DNA of 54,012 nt from JAGGAG01 sp964638035 (GTDB taxonomy: Bacteria; Gemmatimonadota; Gemmatimonadetes; Gemmatimonadales; GWC2-71-9): contig CAZWXD010000022.1 of NCBI GenBank assembly GCA_964638035.1, forward strand, positions 1 through 54,012. The letters run 5' to 3'. This document shows positions 33,102 through 41,450 of this stretch, one piece after another. The notes under the pieces were generated by a model. It saw only the letters and a program-made list of their open reading frames with translations, ran no database searches and was not told the DNA's origin. Both the position numbers and the translations under genes were made by a program. Positions within the stretch are counted from its first letter, which is position 1. Every line of letters begins with the position of its first letter.

Positions 33102-33952
33102 AGCACTGCTCGCAGGGTGAAGCTCACGGTGGATGCATCCTTGAGGACAGTGTAGAGCTGGCCGGTGATGGACCAGGTGGGGCTCAGGTCGAACGAGCAC
33201 CCGCCAAGGAGCGTGATGCGGTTGAGGCTGGTCTCCACCACGCTGTCGTCCAGCTGCCCGCCGGCCGTGGTGTAGTGCACCTCGAAGGATGGCGCCAGCC
33301 GGCTGAACCCCCCGCCCACGTACGGCCGCGCGCGCCCGCCACCGAAGAGCCCGCCCACCGACACGTCGCCACCAGCAATCACCGGCTTGAAGGCATCGTT
33401 GGAAACCGAGGCGCCGAAGCATGGGCTCGAGGGGTCCTGGGTCTCGGGTTCGGTGCAGGTGAAGGCCCCCTTCACCGTGCCGATGGCGCCGTGCCCCCGC
33501 ACCTCGATCGCCACCATGCTGCCCACCATCGTCGTCCAGCCCAGGCTGCCCCCGAAGAGGTTGGCCGTCACGCCGCCCACCGGAATGGGTGGCACCCACC
33601 CAGCCTCCAGGGCGAAGCCCGCACCCAGTGCCACGCGCACGCGCGGCCGGCCCGCCACGACGAGCTGGTTGGTGTTGGCCAGCCCGTCGTCACCGCCGCA
33701 CGCCGTTGGCGCCAGGTTCTCGTCGGGCGCCCGCGGCACGGTGAGGCCCTCGATGGCAAGCTCCACGGTGCCTCCAGGCGCAGGACGTGGCGCCCGTGCA
33801 GGCGAGAGGGCGATGGGCACCGACTTGATGCCCATGATGATCGCCTCGTTCGAGCCCTCGGGTGCGTGGCACCCCTGGGCCTCGCCACGCGTGCCCATGA
33901 CGCTGAGCGCCGCTGCAACCAGCCATGGTGCTCGCTGCCATGGGTGGCACAC
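33098..33952 (-). CDS. Exported beta-barrel-like protein in the cupredoxin cluster
   Basis: The protein has 284 aa from GTG 33952. TTG 33985 and TTG 33970 are alternatives but overlap the cupredoxin gene. A signal peptide ends near GEAQG. The body is Gly-rich with alternating patterns (RPRVRVALGAGFALEAGWVP, ARPYVGGGFSRLAP) typical of outer-membrane barrels, with a few Cys residues. The last residues are FTLRAVL. Function is unknown. Confidence 0.7.
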   Translation of the reverse strand: MCHPWQRAPWLVAAALSVMGTRGEAQGCHAPEGSNEAIIMGIKSVPIALSPARAPRPAPGGTVELAIEGLTVPRAPDENLAPTACGGDDGLANTNQLVVAGRPRVRVALGAGFALEAGWVPPIPVGGVTANLFGGSLGWTTMVGSMVAIEVRGHGAIGTVKGAFTCTEPETQDPSSPCFGASVSNDAFKPVIAGGDVSVGGLFGGGRARPYVGGGFSRLAPSFEVHYTTAGGQLDDSVVETSLNRITLLGGCSFDLSPTWSITGQLYTVLKDASTVSFTLRAVL

Positions 33953-33962
33953 CCGGCGTGCG

Positions 33963-34349
33963 CTACTCAACCGTGATGGCGCCAATCATCCCCGACGTGC
34001 CGCCGGATCCGTGTGCCGAGCAGAAGAAGCCGAACACGCCAGCCGCAGGGAAGGTCGCCCAGAAGTCGTAGGGCGCATCGTGCAGGAACGGTGCGCCAGC
34101 GCTCATCGGGCGCGCATCGGGGTTGGTCCCGAGCGGGACCACGTCGTGCGCTGCCGCCCCGCTGGCCCACACGAAGTGCACCGAGTCGCCTGCCGGGATG
34201 GTCAGCGCATCGGGCTCGAAGTTGTTGTTGCGGACGGAGACCGTGTTGCCCGCGGGCGGCGGGTCGATGTCATCCGGCTCATCACTGTTGCTGCAGGCAA
34301 CGCCGAGCAGCAGCGCCGGCACCACGAGGAGAACACGGCTGGACCGCAT
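33963..34349 (-). CDS. Cupredoxin lipoprotein (plastocyanin-like)
   Basis: The protein has 128 aa. LLLGVACS is a lipobox, so the mature protein is anchored. The fold has the type 1 copper ligands in order: His in AAHDVV, then Cys, His and Met in FFCSAHGSGGTSGM. VRNNNFEPDALTIPAGDSVHFVW is the typical N-terminal strand pair. It would carry electrons or copper in the periplasm. It is the first gene of a three-gene unit. Confidence 0.88.
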   Translation of the reverse strand: MRSSRVLLVVPALLLGVACSNSDEPDDIDPPPAGNTVSVRNNNFEPDALTIPAGDSVHFVWASGAAAHDVVPLGTNPDARPMSAGAPFLHDAPYDFWATFPAAGVFGFFCSAHGSGGTSGMIGAITVE

Positions 34350-34544
34350 GAGGCACCCTCCAGGCCTTGATGGACGCGAACCGGGGAATGGCGGCCAGGG
34401 TGCAAGGACTGAACCCCGGGTCATCCCGTGGCGGCTGCGTGGTTTAGCTGGCGTGCAATGGTTGTCGGGGAGGCGATTCGCGGGGTGTTGCGCACTTCGC
34501 TTGGGGACGTCGTGTGATGCAGGTCGCAGCCCGACCGGGAGCGA

Positions 34545-35393
34545 TCAGGCAGGTCCCGTGGTGACCGCTGCGCCGGGAAGGAGGCCCCATTCCGCCCAGG
34601 AACCATCGTACAGCGTCGCATCATGCCCCAGGCTGGCGAGCGCCAGGACCAGCGCACAGGCACTGACCCCGGAGCCGCAGGTGGCGACAACAGGCCGTGA
34701 TGGATCGACGCCACGCGATGCGAGGAGCGCGGTGAGCTGCTCGCGTGGCTTCAACAGGCCGGCGCCATCGACCAGCTCGGCATACGGAAGGTTGCGTGCG
34801 CCCGGCATGTGGCCACGCCGGAGCCCGGCGCGGGGTTCGGGCTCGGTGCCCTCGAAGCGTGCCGCCGAACGCATGTCCACCACCTGCGCGCTCCCCGTCG
34901 CCAGCAGGTGCGCAACCTCTGCCTGGGTGGCGACGGGCGCCGGGCCCTGGCGCGCCACGAAACGGCCCGGCGACCGCACCACCTCGTCCCCCGAGGCAAC
35001 GGGCGCTGCCGCCTTGAGCCAGGCGCCCAGCCCACCGTCAAGCACGTGCACCTGCTCGTGCCCCATCGCGCGGAACATCCACCACGCCCGTCCGGCGCTC
35101 AGGTTGGCACCCGAGCCATCGTACACGATCACCCGGTCCGTGCTCGACACGCCCAGCGACTCCACGTACGCCGCGAAGTGCCCCGGCGGCGGGAGCATGT
35201 GCGGCAGTGAGGTGTCCGGTTCACTCGCCTCGTCGAGGTCGAAGTACCGCGCCCCGGGAATGTGACGCTCCCGGTACTCGGCGTGGGCGTTGCGCCCCAT
35301 GGCGGGGAGGTACCAGGAGGCATCGAGGATGCGAAGCCCCGGTTCACCCAGGCGGTCACGCAACCAGAGGACCGACACGAGGGGCTGGCTCAT
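34545..35393 (-). CDS. sseA: 3-mercaptopyruvate/thiosulfate sulfurtransferase
   Basis: The protein has 282 aa with two rhodanese domains. The active-site loop is CGSGVSA with Cys239, matching the CGSGVTA of mercaptopyruvate sulfurtransferases rather than the CRxGxR of thiosulfate enzymes. The first, inactive domain has HIPGARYFDLDE. It moves sulfur from 3-mercaptopyruvate to an acceptor in the cytoplasm. A TATCTT element ends 6 nt before ATG 35393. It is divergent from sufE. Confidence 0.93.
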   Translation of the reverse strand: MSQPLVSVLWLRDRLGEPGLRILDASWYLPAMGRNAHAEYRERHIPGARYFDLDEASEPDTSLPHMLPPPGHFAAYVESLGVSSTDRVIVYDGSGANLSAGRAWWMFRAMGHEQVHVLDGGLGAWLKAAAPVASGDEVVRSPGRFVARQGPAPVATQAEVAHLLATGSAQVVDMRSAARFEGTEPEPRAGLRRGHMPGARNLPYAELVDGAGLLKPREQLTALLASRGVDPSRPVVATCGSGVSACALVLALASLGHDATLYDGSWAEWGLLPGAAVTTGPA

Positions 35394-35399
35394 GCAACG

Positions 35400-35405
35400 A
35401 AGATA
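35400..35405 (-). promoter_or_regulatory. -10-like element of sseA
   Basis: TATCTT on the minus strand ends 6 nt before the ATG, so the mRNA would be leaderless. No Shine-Dalgarno site fits. Confidence 0.4.
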
Positions 35406-35459
35406 GGGCATCATGCAGGCGATGCGCATCCGCCCCGTTCCCCCCACCGCCAGGTCCTG

Positions 35460-35906
35460 ATGCCGTCCCTCGAGACGATCCTCCAGCGCTTCCGCAGCGC
35501 GGACCGCAACACCCGGCTCGAAACCCTGCTGGACTACTCGCGCAGGCTGCCCCCGCTGCCGCCGGAGCACGAGGCGCTCCGCGACCAGGGCATGAACAAG
35601 GTTCCCGAGTGCCAGACGCCGGTCTACCTCTGGGTGGGCGTCGAAAACGGGCGGGTCAGGCTGGTGGCAGACGTGCCACGGGAATCCCCCACCGTGCGCG
35701 GCTTCGTGTCCCTGCTCATCACGTCCCTGGACGGCACGGACCCGGCGACGGTCGCCGGCGTGCCCGATGACCTCCTCGACCAACTCCACCTCACCGAGAC
35801 GATCGGGATGATGCGCACCCAGGGCTTGAGCGCCATCCTGGCGCGCATCAAGCGAGCGGTCGCCGGCGCCGCGTTGCAGGACGCCAGCCCTGGAACACCT
35901 GCGTGA
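35460..35906 (+). CDS. sufE: SufE-type sulfur acceptor
   Basis: The protein has 148 aa. The conserved Cys51 is in VPECQTPVYLW, matching the V-x-G-C-x-S-x-V-W site of SufE, which takes persulfide from SufS and passes it to SufB for iron-sulfur assembly. ATG 35460 is preceded by a weak CAGG site. No sufBCDS genes are in the window. It sits divergent from sseA, another sulfur-transfer gene. Confidence 0.92.
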   Translation: MPSLETILQRFRSADRNTRLETLLDYSRRLPPLPPEHEALRDQGMNKVPECQTPVYLWVGVENGRVRLVADVPRESPTVRGFVSLLITSLDGTDPATVAGVPDDLLDQLHLTETIGMMRTQGLSAILARIKRAVAGAALQDASPGTPA

Positions 35907-36121
35907 CCGTCAAGACAATTCCGTAGGGCCGCCGCACCGCGCAAAATCTTGCACTGCCGCAACTCGTCGCTCGCCGCCAACACTGTAACACGCTACAACG
36001 AAACAATTTGCACCACACTCACGTCGCCTCGGTGCCACAGGGTGCCGGGCCCTGCATTTTCGGCGCGCGAGATGCAGAGGGATAGGGGCGTTCAGGACAT
36101 TTACATCTACCCGAGCGCGGC

Positions 36122-37471
36122 ATGTATCGGATCAAACTGACATCCGGGGACGAAGCCAACTACAGCTCGATCGACGAGCTGGCGCAGGCCGTGAAGGCCG
36201 GCACCGTGACCGATACGGCGGCCATTTATCACGCGCGCGCCGAGAAGTGGCTCCCCATCGCCTCGCATCCGCACTACAAGATGGCGAAGGATCGGGTCAT
36301 GCCGCGGCCAGCCCCAGGCGCGGCGGCGCGACCCGCGACCACCGGAGGGCACGCCGGTCCGCGGCCCGGGGTGACGGCCTCGGGCCAGCGCCCCGCACTC
36401 ACCGCTTCGGGTCAGCGCCCTGCCATGCCTGGTGCTCCGCGCCAGGGTGCACCCGCCCCGCGCATGACCACGGCGCCCCAGGTCGCGGCCACGAACGGTC
36501 ACGCGACACGCGCCGCCACGGCGGAGCGGCCCCTGCGCGTGCCGCTCGAGCGCCGCTCGGCGCCGCAGCCGGCACAGCCTGCGCCGAAGCCAGTCATTCG
36601 CCACGCGAATCCGGCAGCAGCGGCGACCGACGGGCTCGACCTGCTCCGCGCGGACCTTGCGATCGATCACAACGCGACCGCACCGGCGGCCCTCCCGGAC
36701 GTGGAGATCGAGCAGACGCCGACCATTGCCCCGCCCGAGGTGGTCACCGAGGCAGCACCCCAGGTCTCGATCGAGCGGGTGCCCGATCCGGTGAAGCTGG
36801 TGTCGAACGAGGCACCGGCCGGTGGCATCGAGTTCATCCACCCTGACCGAGCGGTTGACGCCGTGGTGGTCGAGAGCCCCGTTGGGGTGATGGCGGCACC
36901 GAGGGCGCCCGAGCCGGTGTCGCTGGACATTCCGGCCCCCGTGCGCGACTTCGCGCCCGACGAGCCGGTCGCTGCTGAACGCACCGAACGGCCCTCGCGC
37001 GCTCCCCTCTTCATTGGCCTGGGCCTGGCCGCCGCAGCGGTCATCGGCGCCGTGGTGTTCCTCCGTCGCCCGTCCGGCACCGAACCGGCCGCGGCCGAGG
37101 TGCGCTCCACCACGTCGGCCCCGGTGGCAGCCCCCGCACCGCCCCCGCCAACCGTGGTTGGCGCGACCGACGGCGCCACGCTCGAGAACAACCCGGCGTC
37201 AGGTGCCCGTTCGCAGGGTGGCGCCAGCGCCAGCCGGCGCCGCGACACGGAACCGGATCCCTCGGGCTCCGACGGGCTCGAGCCACCACCGCGTCCGGTG
37301 ATCCCGGCCGCACCATCGGTGAAGGGGATCACGGACGCTGCGGCCCTTCCCACCGTGGACGCTGGCGCCCTCGACCTGGTCGACCGGCAGCAGGCCCTCG
37401 AGCGGGCCAAGCGGGAGATCGACTCGAGCATGCGGCGTGAGAGCGGCAAGTCTGGCGGGAGCACCCGCTAG
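36122..37471 (+). CDS. Membrane-anchored protein with an N-terminal GYF-like module
   Basis: The protein has 449 aa. The first 55 residues form a compact module (MYRIKLTSGDEANYSSIDEL, then VTDTAAIYHARAEKWLPIASHPHYK) that resembles GYF_2-type domains and is, as far as I recall, a pattern seen in Gemmatimonadota proteins. A long Pro/Ala-rich disordered region follows, including two repeated TASGQRPA units. One membrane helix lies near residues 298-317 (LFIGLGLAAAAVIGAVVFL). The C-terminus is again low in complexity, ending in a short charged helix. Function is unknown. Confidence 0.75.
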   Translation: MYRIKLTSGDEANYSSIDELAQAVKAGTVTDTAAIYHARAEKWLPIASHPHYKMAKDRVMPRPAPGAAARPATTGGHAGPRPGVTASGQRPALTASGQRPAMPGAPRQGAPAPRMTTAPQVAATNGHATRAATAERPLRVPLERRSAPQPAQPAPKPVIRHANPAAAATDGLDLLRADLAIDHNATAPAALPDVEIEQTPTIAPPEVVTEAAPQVSIERVPDPVKLVSNEAPAGGIEFIHPDRAVDAVVVESPVGVMAAPRAPEPVSLDIPAPVRDFAPDEPVAAERTERPSRAPLFIGLGLAAAAVIGAVVFLRRPSGTEPAAAEVRSTTSAPVAAPAPPPPTVVGATDGATLENNPASGARSQGGASASRRRDTEPDPSGSDGLEPPPRPVIPAAPSVKGITDAAALPTVDAGALDLVDRQQALERAKREIDSSMRRESGKSGGSTR

Positions 37472-37502
37472 CGCACACAGCGCGCGCCGCAGGGCGGCGC
37501 CG

Positions 37503-37508
37503 TAGATT
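37503..37508 (+). promoter_or_regulatory. -10-like element of the beta-barrel/asparaginase operon
   Basis: TAGATT ends 7 nt before GTG 37516. No Shine-Dalgarno site separates them, so the mRNA would be leaderless. Confidence 0.4.
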
Positions 37509-37515
37509 CTCCCGG

Positions 37516-38727
37516 GTGATTCCCGGGACCCTCAAGCGCCGCATCGCATGCGGCGTTCTTCTTGGCGGGCTGTGCACGGGCAGTGCTCGTGCCCAGCAGG
37601 TTCCCATCAGGGATTCCTCCGGGACGGCCGCGATCCCGGCACCGGACTCGGTCAAGGCACCAATTCCGCTCTGGCGCAACTCGGTCCTGCCATTCATCGG
37701 TGGGCAGCCAAACGACGGGCCGGCCTTCGGCGTGCTGGCACAGCGGCGCATGACAACGCCGGTGGACGACATCGTCACCTCGCGGGCAGAGCTCCAGCTC
37801 AATGGCGGCTTCACCTTGAAGGGCGGGTACTTCGGCTACCTCACCTTCTACGCGCCGCGCCTCCTCAGGACATGGCGCTTCAACGGGCTGTTCTCCGCCG
37901 TCCGGCAGGTGCGGTACGGCTACCTCGGCCTCGGCAACAACACGGCATACGACCCCAACCTGGTGACGGACGACGACCCGTTCCTCTACCGCATGCAACG
38001 CGAGCAGGTGCTCCTCTCGGGTGAGGTCACGCGTCGCATCGGACGGCGCCTTGGCATCGCGCTGCAGGTCGCGGGCACCAGGGACCGGTTCCGGGCGCTG
38101 GAAGGGGAGTCGGTGTTCCGGACCGACTTCGGCGAGGAGGTCACGGAAACCGACTACTGGGCACGCTTTGCCCTGGTGTATGACACCCGCGACCTGGAAT
38201 GGGACACGCGGCGCGGCCTGCTGCTCGAGGCAGGCATGCAGTACGGGCTCTTCCGGGAGGACTACCAGCGGGCCTACGTGATCCTGCGCGGCTACCAGCC
38301 CCTGGGGCCGCGCACGGTGCTGGCAGGGCGCGCGATGGGAGCGGCGCTCTCGGGCACCCCGACGCTCAATGCCCGCTTCGCGGTGCCGGGCTGGGAGCGC
38401 AACGTGTTCGTGCTGGGCGGCGAGGACTCCCACCGCGGTCTCGTCAACGGCCGCTACCTGGGGAATGACGTGCTGCTGGCCAACGGCGAGGTCCGCCACT
38501 GGTTCTGGACCTGGCGACCGGGATTCGAGCTGGGGGCCATCGGCTGGGTGGACGCCGGGCGCGTCTTCGAGGGTGAGTCATTCTCCCTGACGCTCCAGGA
38601 CTGGAAGCTGGGTGCAGGCGTCGGGGTTGCCATCCGTGCCATGCGCAGCAACATCTTTACCGTGACCCTGGGGGGAGCGGGCGGCGAGGGCGCCAACCTT
38701 ACATTCAAGTCCGGCTGGATGTTCTAA
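37516..38727 (+). CDS. Outer-membrane beta-barrel protein (Omp85/BamA surface-antigen-like), copy 1
   Basis: The protein has 403 aa. A signal peptide ends near ARAQQ. The chain resembles the barrel domain of BamA/D15 proteins without POTRA repeats: RYGYLGLGNNTAYD, LVYDTRDLEWDTRRG, FVLGGEDSHRG, GAIGWVDAGRVFEGE. It ends SGWMF with the terminal Phe recognised by the barrel-assembly machinery. It is paralogous to the protein at 39788. The two flank an Ntn hydrolase gene in one operon. Confidence 0.88.
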   Translation: MIPGTLKRRIACGVLLGGLCTGSARAQQVPIRDSSGTAAIPAPDSVKAPIPLWRNSVLPFIGGQPNDGPAFGVLAQRRMTTPVDDIVTSRAELQLNGGFTLKGGYFGYLTFYAPRLLRTWRFNGLFSAVRQVRYGYLGLGNNTAYDPNLVTDDDPFLYRMQREQVLLSGEVTRRIGRRLGIALQVAGTRDRFRALEGESVFRTDFGEEVTETDYWARFALVYDTRDLEWDTRRGLLLEAGMQYGLFREDYQRAYVILRGYQPLGPRTVLAGRAMGAALSGTPTLNARFAVPGWERNVFVLGGEDSHRGLVNGRYLGNDVLLANGEVRHWFWTWRPGFELGAIGWVDAGRVFEGESFSLTLQDWKLGAGVGVAIRAMRSNIFTVTLGGAGGEGANLTFKSGWMF

Positions 38728-38747
38728 CCCATGCGGAGGCCAATCAC

Positions 38748-39791
38748 GTGACCGACACCCTGGACCGGCGCACCTTCCTGGGCACCGGTGGAACCCTCGC
38801 TGCGGTGGTGGCGCTGCCCGGCGTGCGGCAGGCATTTCCCGCCCCCTTCGTCCAGCGAAGCCGGGCTGCCACGCCGGTCGCCATCAGTTCGGCCAACAGC
38901 CTGGCGCCGGTGTCACGCACCCTGGAGCTGGTCAGTGGTGGCGCCGATACCCTCGATGCCGCGGTTGAGGGCGTGAAGATCCAGGAGCTCGACCCGAATG
39001 ACGACTCGGTGGGCTATGGCGGCCTCCCCAACGAGGACGGCGTGGTCCAGCTCGATGCGTCCTGCATGCACGGCCCCACGAAGCGGGCCGGGGCGGTGGC
39101 GGCGCTGGAAGGCATCAAGACACCGAGCGAGGTGGCGCGGCTGGTCCTCAGGTACACCAACCACATCATGCTGGTGGGAGCCGGCGCCAAGCGGTTCGCC
39201 CTCTCGTACGGGTTCAGGGACGAGGACCTCCTGACCCCGGCGTCCCGCGAGAAGTGGCTCCGCTGGCGGGCCAACCGGGGGAAGAACGACGACTGGATCG
39301 ACGTGCCGGCTGGCGAACAGATGGTGGTGCGCCCCACCGGCACCATCAACCTCAACGTGGTCAACGCCGCGGGCGACATCTCGTCCATCACCACCACCAG
39401 CGGCCTCGCCTGGAAGATTCCGGGCCGCGCGGGGGATTCGCCCATTGTCGGCGCCGGCCAGTACACCGACAACGAGGTGGGCGCCGCCGGGTCCACCGGC
39501 CGCGGCGAGTCGAACATCATGGTGTGTGGTGGCTTCCTCACGGTGGAGCACATGCGCCGGGGCCTGAAGCCCACCGACGCCTGCATCGAGACCCTCCGCC
39601 GCGTCGTGGCCATGACGCCGCCCCGTCTCCTCAACGAGAAGGGCGAACCGTCCTTCCAGCTCAACTTCTACGCCGTCAACAAGAAGGGCGAGTTCGGCGG
39701 CGCGGCCCTCTGGCCATCGCGCTACGCCGTGCACGACGGACGTGAGGCGCGCTTCGTGGACTCGGCGGCGCTCTACCAGAAGGCGAGATGA
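38748..39791 (+). CDS. N4-(beta-N-acetylglucosaminyl)-L-asparaginase-like Ntn hydrolase, Tat-exported
   Basis: The protein has 347 aa, GTG 38748 with GGAGG upstream. DRRTFLGTGG is a Tat signal. The family pattern follows: SANSLAPVSRTLELVSGGADTLDAAVEG, LDASCMHG, then the autocleavage region with catalytic Thr199 in GTINLNVVNAAGD, and GRAGDSPIVGAGQYT. These enzymes self-cleave before the Thr and split the GlcNAc-Asn bond of glycopeptides. Here Gly198 replaces the Asp usual before the Thr in the best-studied enzymes. The stop overlaps the next start (ATGA). Confidence 0.88.
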   Translation: MTDTLDRRTFLGTGGTLAAVVALPGVRQAFPAPFVQRSRAATPVAISSANSLAPVSRTLELVSGGADTLDAAVEGVKIQELDPNDDSVGYGGLPNEDGVVQLDASCMHGPTKRAGAVAALEGIKTPSEVARLVLRYTNHIMLVGAGAKRFALSYGFRDEDLLTPASREKWLRWRANRGKNDDWIDVPAGEQMVVRPTGTINLNVVNAAGDISSITTTSGLAWKIPGRAGDSPIVGAGQYTDNEVGAAGSTGRGESNIMVCGGFLTVEHMRRGLKPTDACIETLRRVVAMTPPRLLNEKGEPSFQLNFYAVNKKGEFGGAALWPSRYAVHDGREARFVDSAALYQKAR

Positions 39792-40948
39792 CAGTGGCGC
39801 GACGGCGGGGCGGCGGGACGGCGTGTTGGCTTGTCCTCGCGTGCCTCGTCCTGGGCGCAACGTCGGCGGCGGCGCAGCGGGTAGAGGCAAGGCGGGTGTG
39901 GCCCGGACAGTGGCTCACCAGCTACATCCCCTTCATCGCGGCGCTGCCCAACGACGGACCCTCCATCGAGTGGCGGATGCGCCGCTGGCAGATGGCGGAG
40001 TATGACGACCGCGTGACCCACACCACGGCGTTCACCTTCCGTGCGGCGTACAGCCCATGGGCCGGGAGCTGGCTGGGGGCGGTGGGCCTTTCGGCCCCGC
40101 GGCTCGCCCCGGGGTGGCGGCTCGCCGCGGAACTGCAGGCCGGGCGTGCCGCCCGCTTCGGGTACTATGGACTCGGCAACACCACCGATCGCAACGGGGC
40201 GGATGGCAACCGCGTCTCGCGCAACCTGTACGCGCTCACCGCCGACCTCACGCGCACGGTCACCGGCCCCCTTGCCGTGTCGCTCATGCTGCAGGGCGCC
40301 GGCGCGGAGTTTCGCGAGCGGGAGGCCGGCTCGGCGTTCTCGCAGGACTTCGGCACCGAGCTCACGCAGTGGGAGGGCTCGGCGCGGCTGGCCCTCGTCC
40401 TCGACCTCCGGGACCGGGAGTACGACACCCGCTCGGGCCTGGCCGCGGATGGGGGCGTGCAGGTGGGCTACAGCGGCGGGGAGGACTACACCCGCTGGCA
40501 TGCGGTGGTGCGCGGGTGGCTGCCGGTCACGAGGAGCACCGTCGTCGCGGCACGGCTCGTCGGCTCCGACCTCTCGGGAACGCCGACGCTCTATGCCCGC
40601 CAGGTGCTGCCGGCGTGGGAGCAGCCGTTCAGTGTCCTGGGTGGCGAGGACTCGCATCGCGCCGTGCCCTTTGGCCGATTCACCGGCACCGGGGTGCTGG
40701 GCACCAGCCTCGAGGTGCGGCAGATGGTCTTCGGGCGCAAGGACCTGGGCGGCGTGGGCCTCGTGGCCTTTGTCGACGCGGGCCGGGTGTTCGAGGGTGA
40801 GAAGGTCTCACTCACCTCCGATGACTGGACGCTGGGCGGGGGCGGCGGGGTGGTGCTGAAGGCGCTCCGGGGCAATGTGTTCGTGTTCACCGTCGGGTGG
40901 ACGGAACACGAGAGTCACATCGGGTTCAGGACGGGCTGGATGTTCTGA
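39788..40948 (+). CDS. Outer-membrane beta-barrel protein (Omp85/BamA surface-antigen-like), copy 2
   Basis: The protein has 386 aa. ATG 39788 overlaps the asparaginase stop. A signal peptide ends near SAAAQ. It shares order and motifs with the protein at 37516: PNDGPS, YYGLGNTTDRNGAD, LDLRDREYDTRSG, VLGGEDSHRAVPFG, FVDAGRVFEGEKVSL, final TGWMF. The last 23 nt overlap the end of the converging thioredoxin-like gene. Its role is likely outer-membrane passage or anchoring linked to the hydrolase. Confidence 0.88.
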   Translation: MTVARRRGGGTACWLVLACLVLGATSAAAQRVEARRVWPGQWLTSYIPFIAALPNDGPSIEWRMRRWQMAEYDDRVTHTTAFTFRAAYSPWAGSWLGAVGLSAPRLAPGWRLAAELQAGRAARFGYYGLGNTTDRNGADGNRVSRNLYALTADLTRTVTGPLAVSLMLQGAGAEFREREAGSAFSQDFGTELTQWEGSARLALVLDLRDREYDTRSGLAADGGVQVGYSGGEDYTRWHAVVRGWLPVTRSTVVAARLVGSDLSGTPTLYARQVLPAWEQPFSVLGGEDSHRAVPFGRFTGTGVLGTSLEVRQMVFGRKDLGGVGLVAFVDAGRVFEGEKVSLTSDDWTLGGGGGVVLKALRGNVFVFTVGWTEHESHIGFRTGWMF

Positions 40949-41450
40949 GGGCCACCTCCAGCACTTCCCGCACCGTCGTCACTCCCCGGTCCCGCGCATA
41001 CCACTTTCGCTGTTCCCGGATCCGCTCTTCCTTCGGCATCGCGTCCTTGTTCGCCATCACCCACGCCTGCAGCTCCCGCGGGCGCGGGCCCCAGTGCCCC
41101 AGCTCGCGGAACTCCCCGTCCAGCACGACCACGATCGGGATCGACCGCGACCCGTTGGTCAGGTAACGGTCCATCACGTCGGGATGCCCGTCCCTGGTGA
41201 TGATCCGGACCTCGATGCCTGGCGCCGCTTCGGCCAGGCGCACCAGGGCGGGAATGGTGCTCGAGGTGTCCACGCACCAGTCCTCCGCGATCGCCAGCAG
41301 CCGGAGCGTGCGCCCGGCCACGCCCGCCGGCACCACCGGGACGGGAAGGTGCCGGTAGATCCCCTCCCAGAGCGCCCGGTGCTCCTCCTTCGACTGCAAC
41401 AGGAACTGCTCGAAGGTGAGCGCGTGGCTCCACACGGCACGGAGGTCCAT
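40926..41450 (-). CDS. Thioredoxin-fold protein with a single active-site Cys
   Basis: The protein has 174 aa. EDWCVDTSST has Cys then Thr where thioredoxins have CxxC, and SRSIPIVVVLDG carries the cis-Pro. That resembles the Thioredoxin_9 family of small proteins. With one Cys it could act in a monothiol or bacillithiol-like exchange, or have no redox role. ATG 41450 overlaps the stop of the upstream dehydrogenase by one base (TGATG). No signal peptide. Confidence 0.82.
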   Translation of the reverse strand: MDLRAVWSHALTFEQFLLQSKEEHRALWEGIYRHLPVPVVPAGVAGRTLRLLAIAEDWCVDTSSTIPALVRLAEAAPGIEVRIITRDGHPDVMDRYLTNGSRSIPIVVVLDGEFRELGHWGPRPRELQAWVMANKDAMPKEERIREQRKWYARDRGVTTVREVLEVALRTSSPS

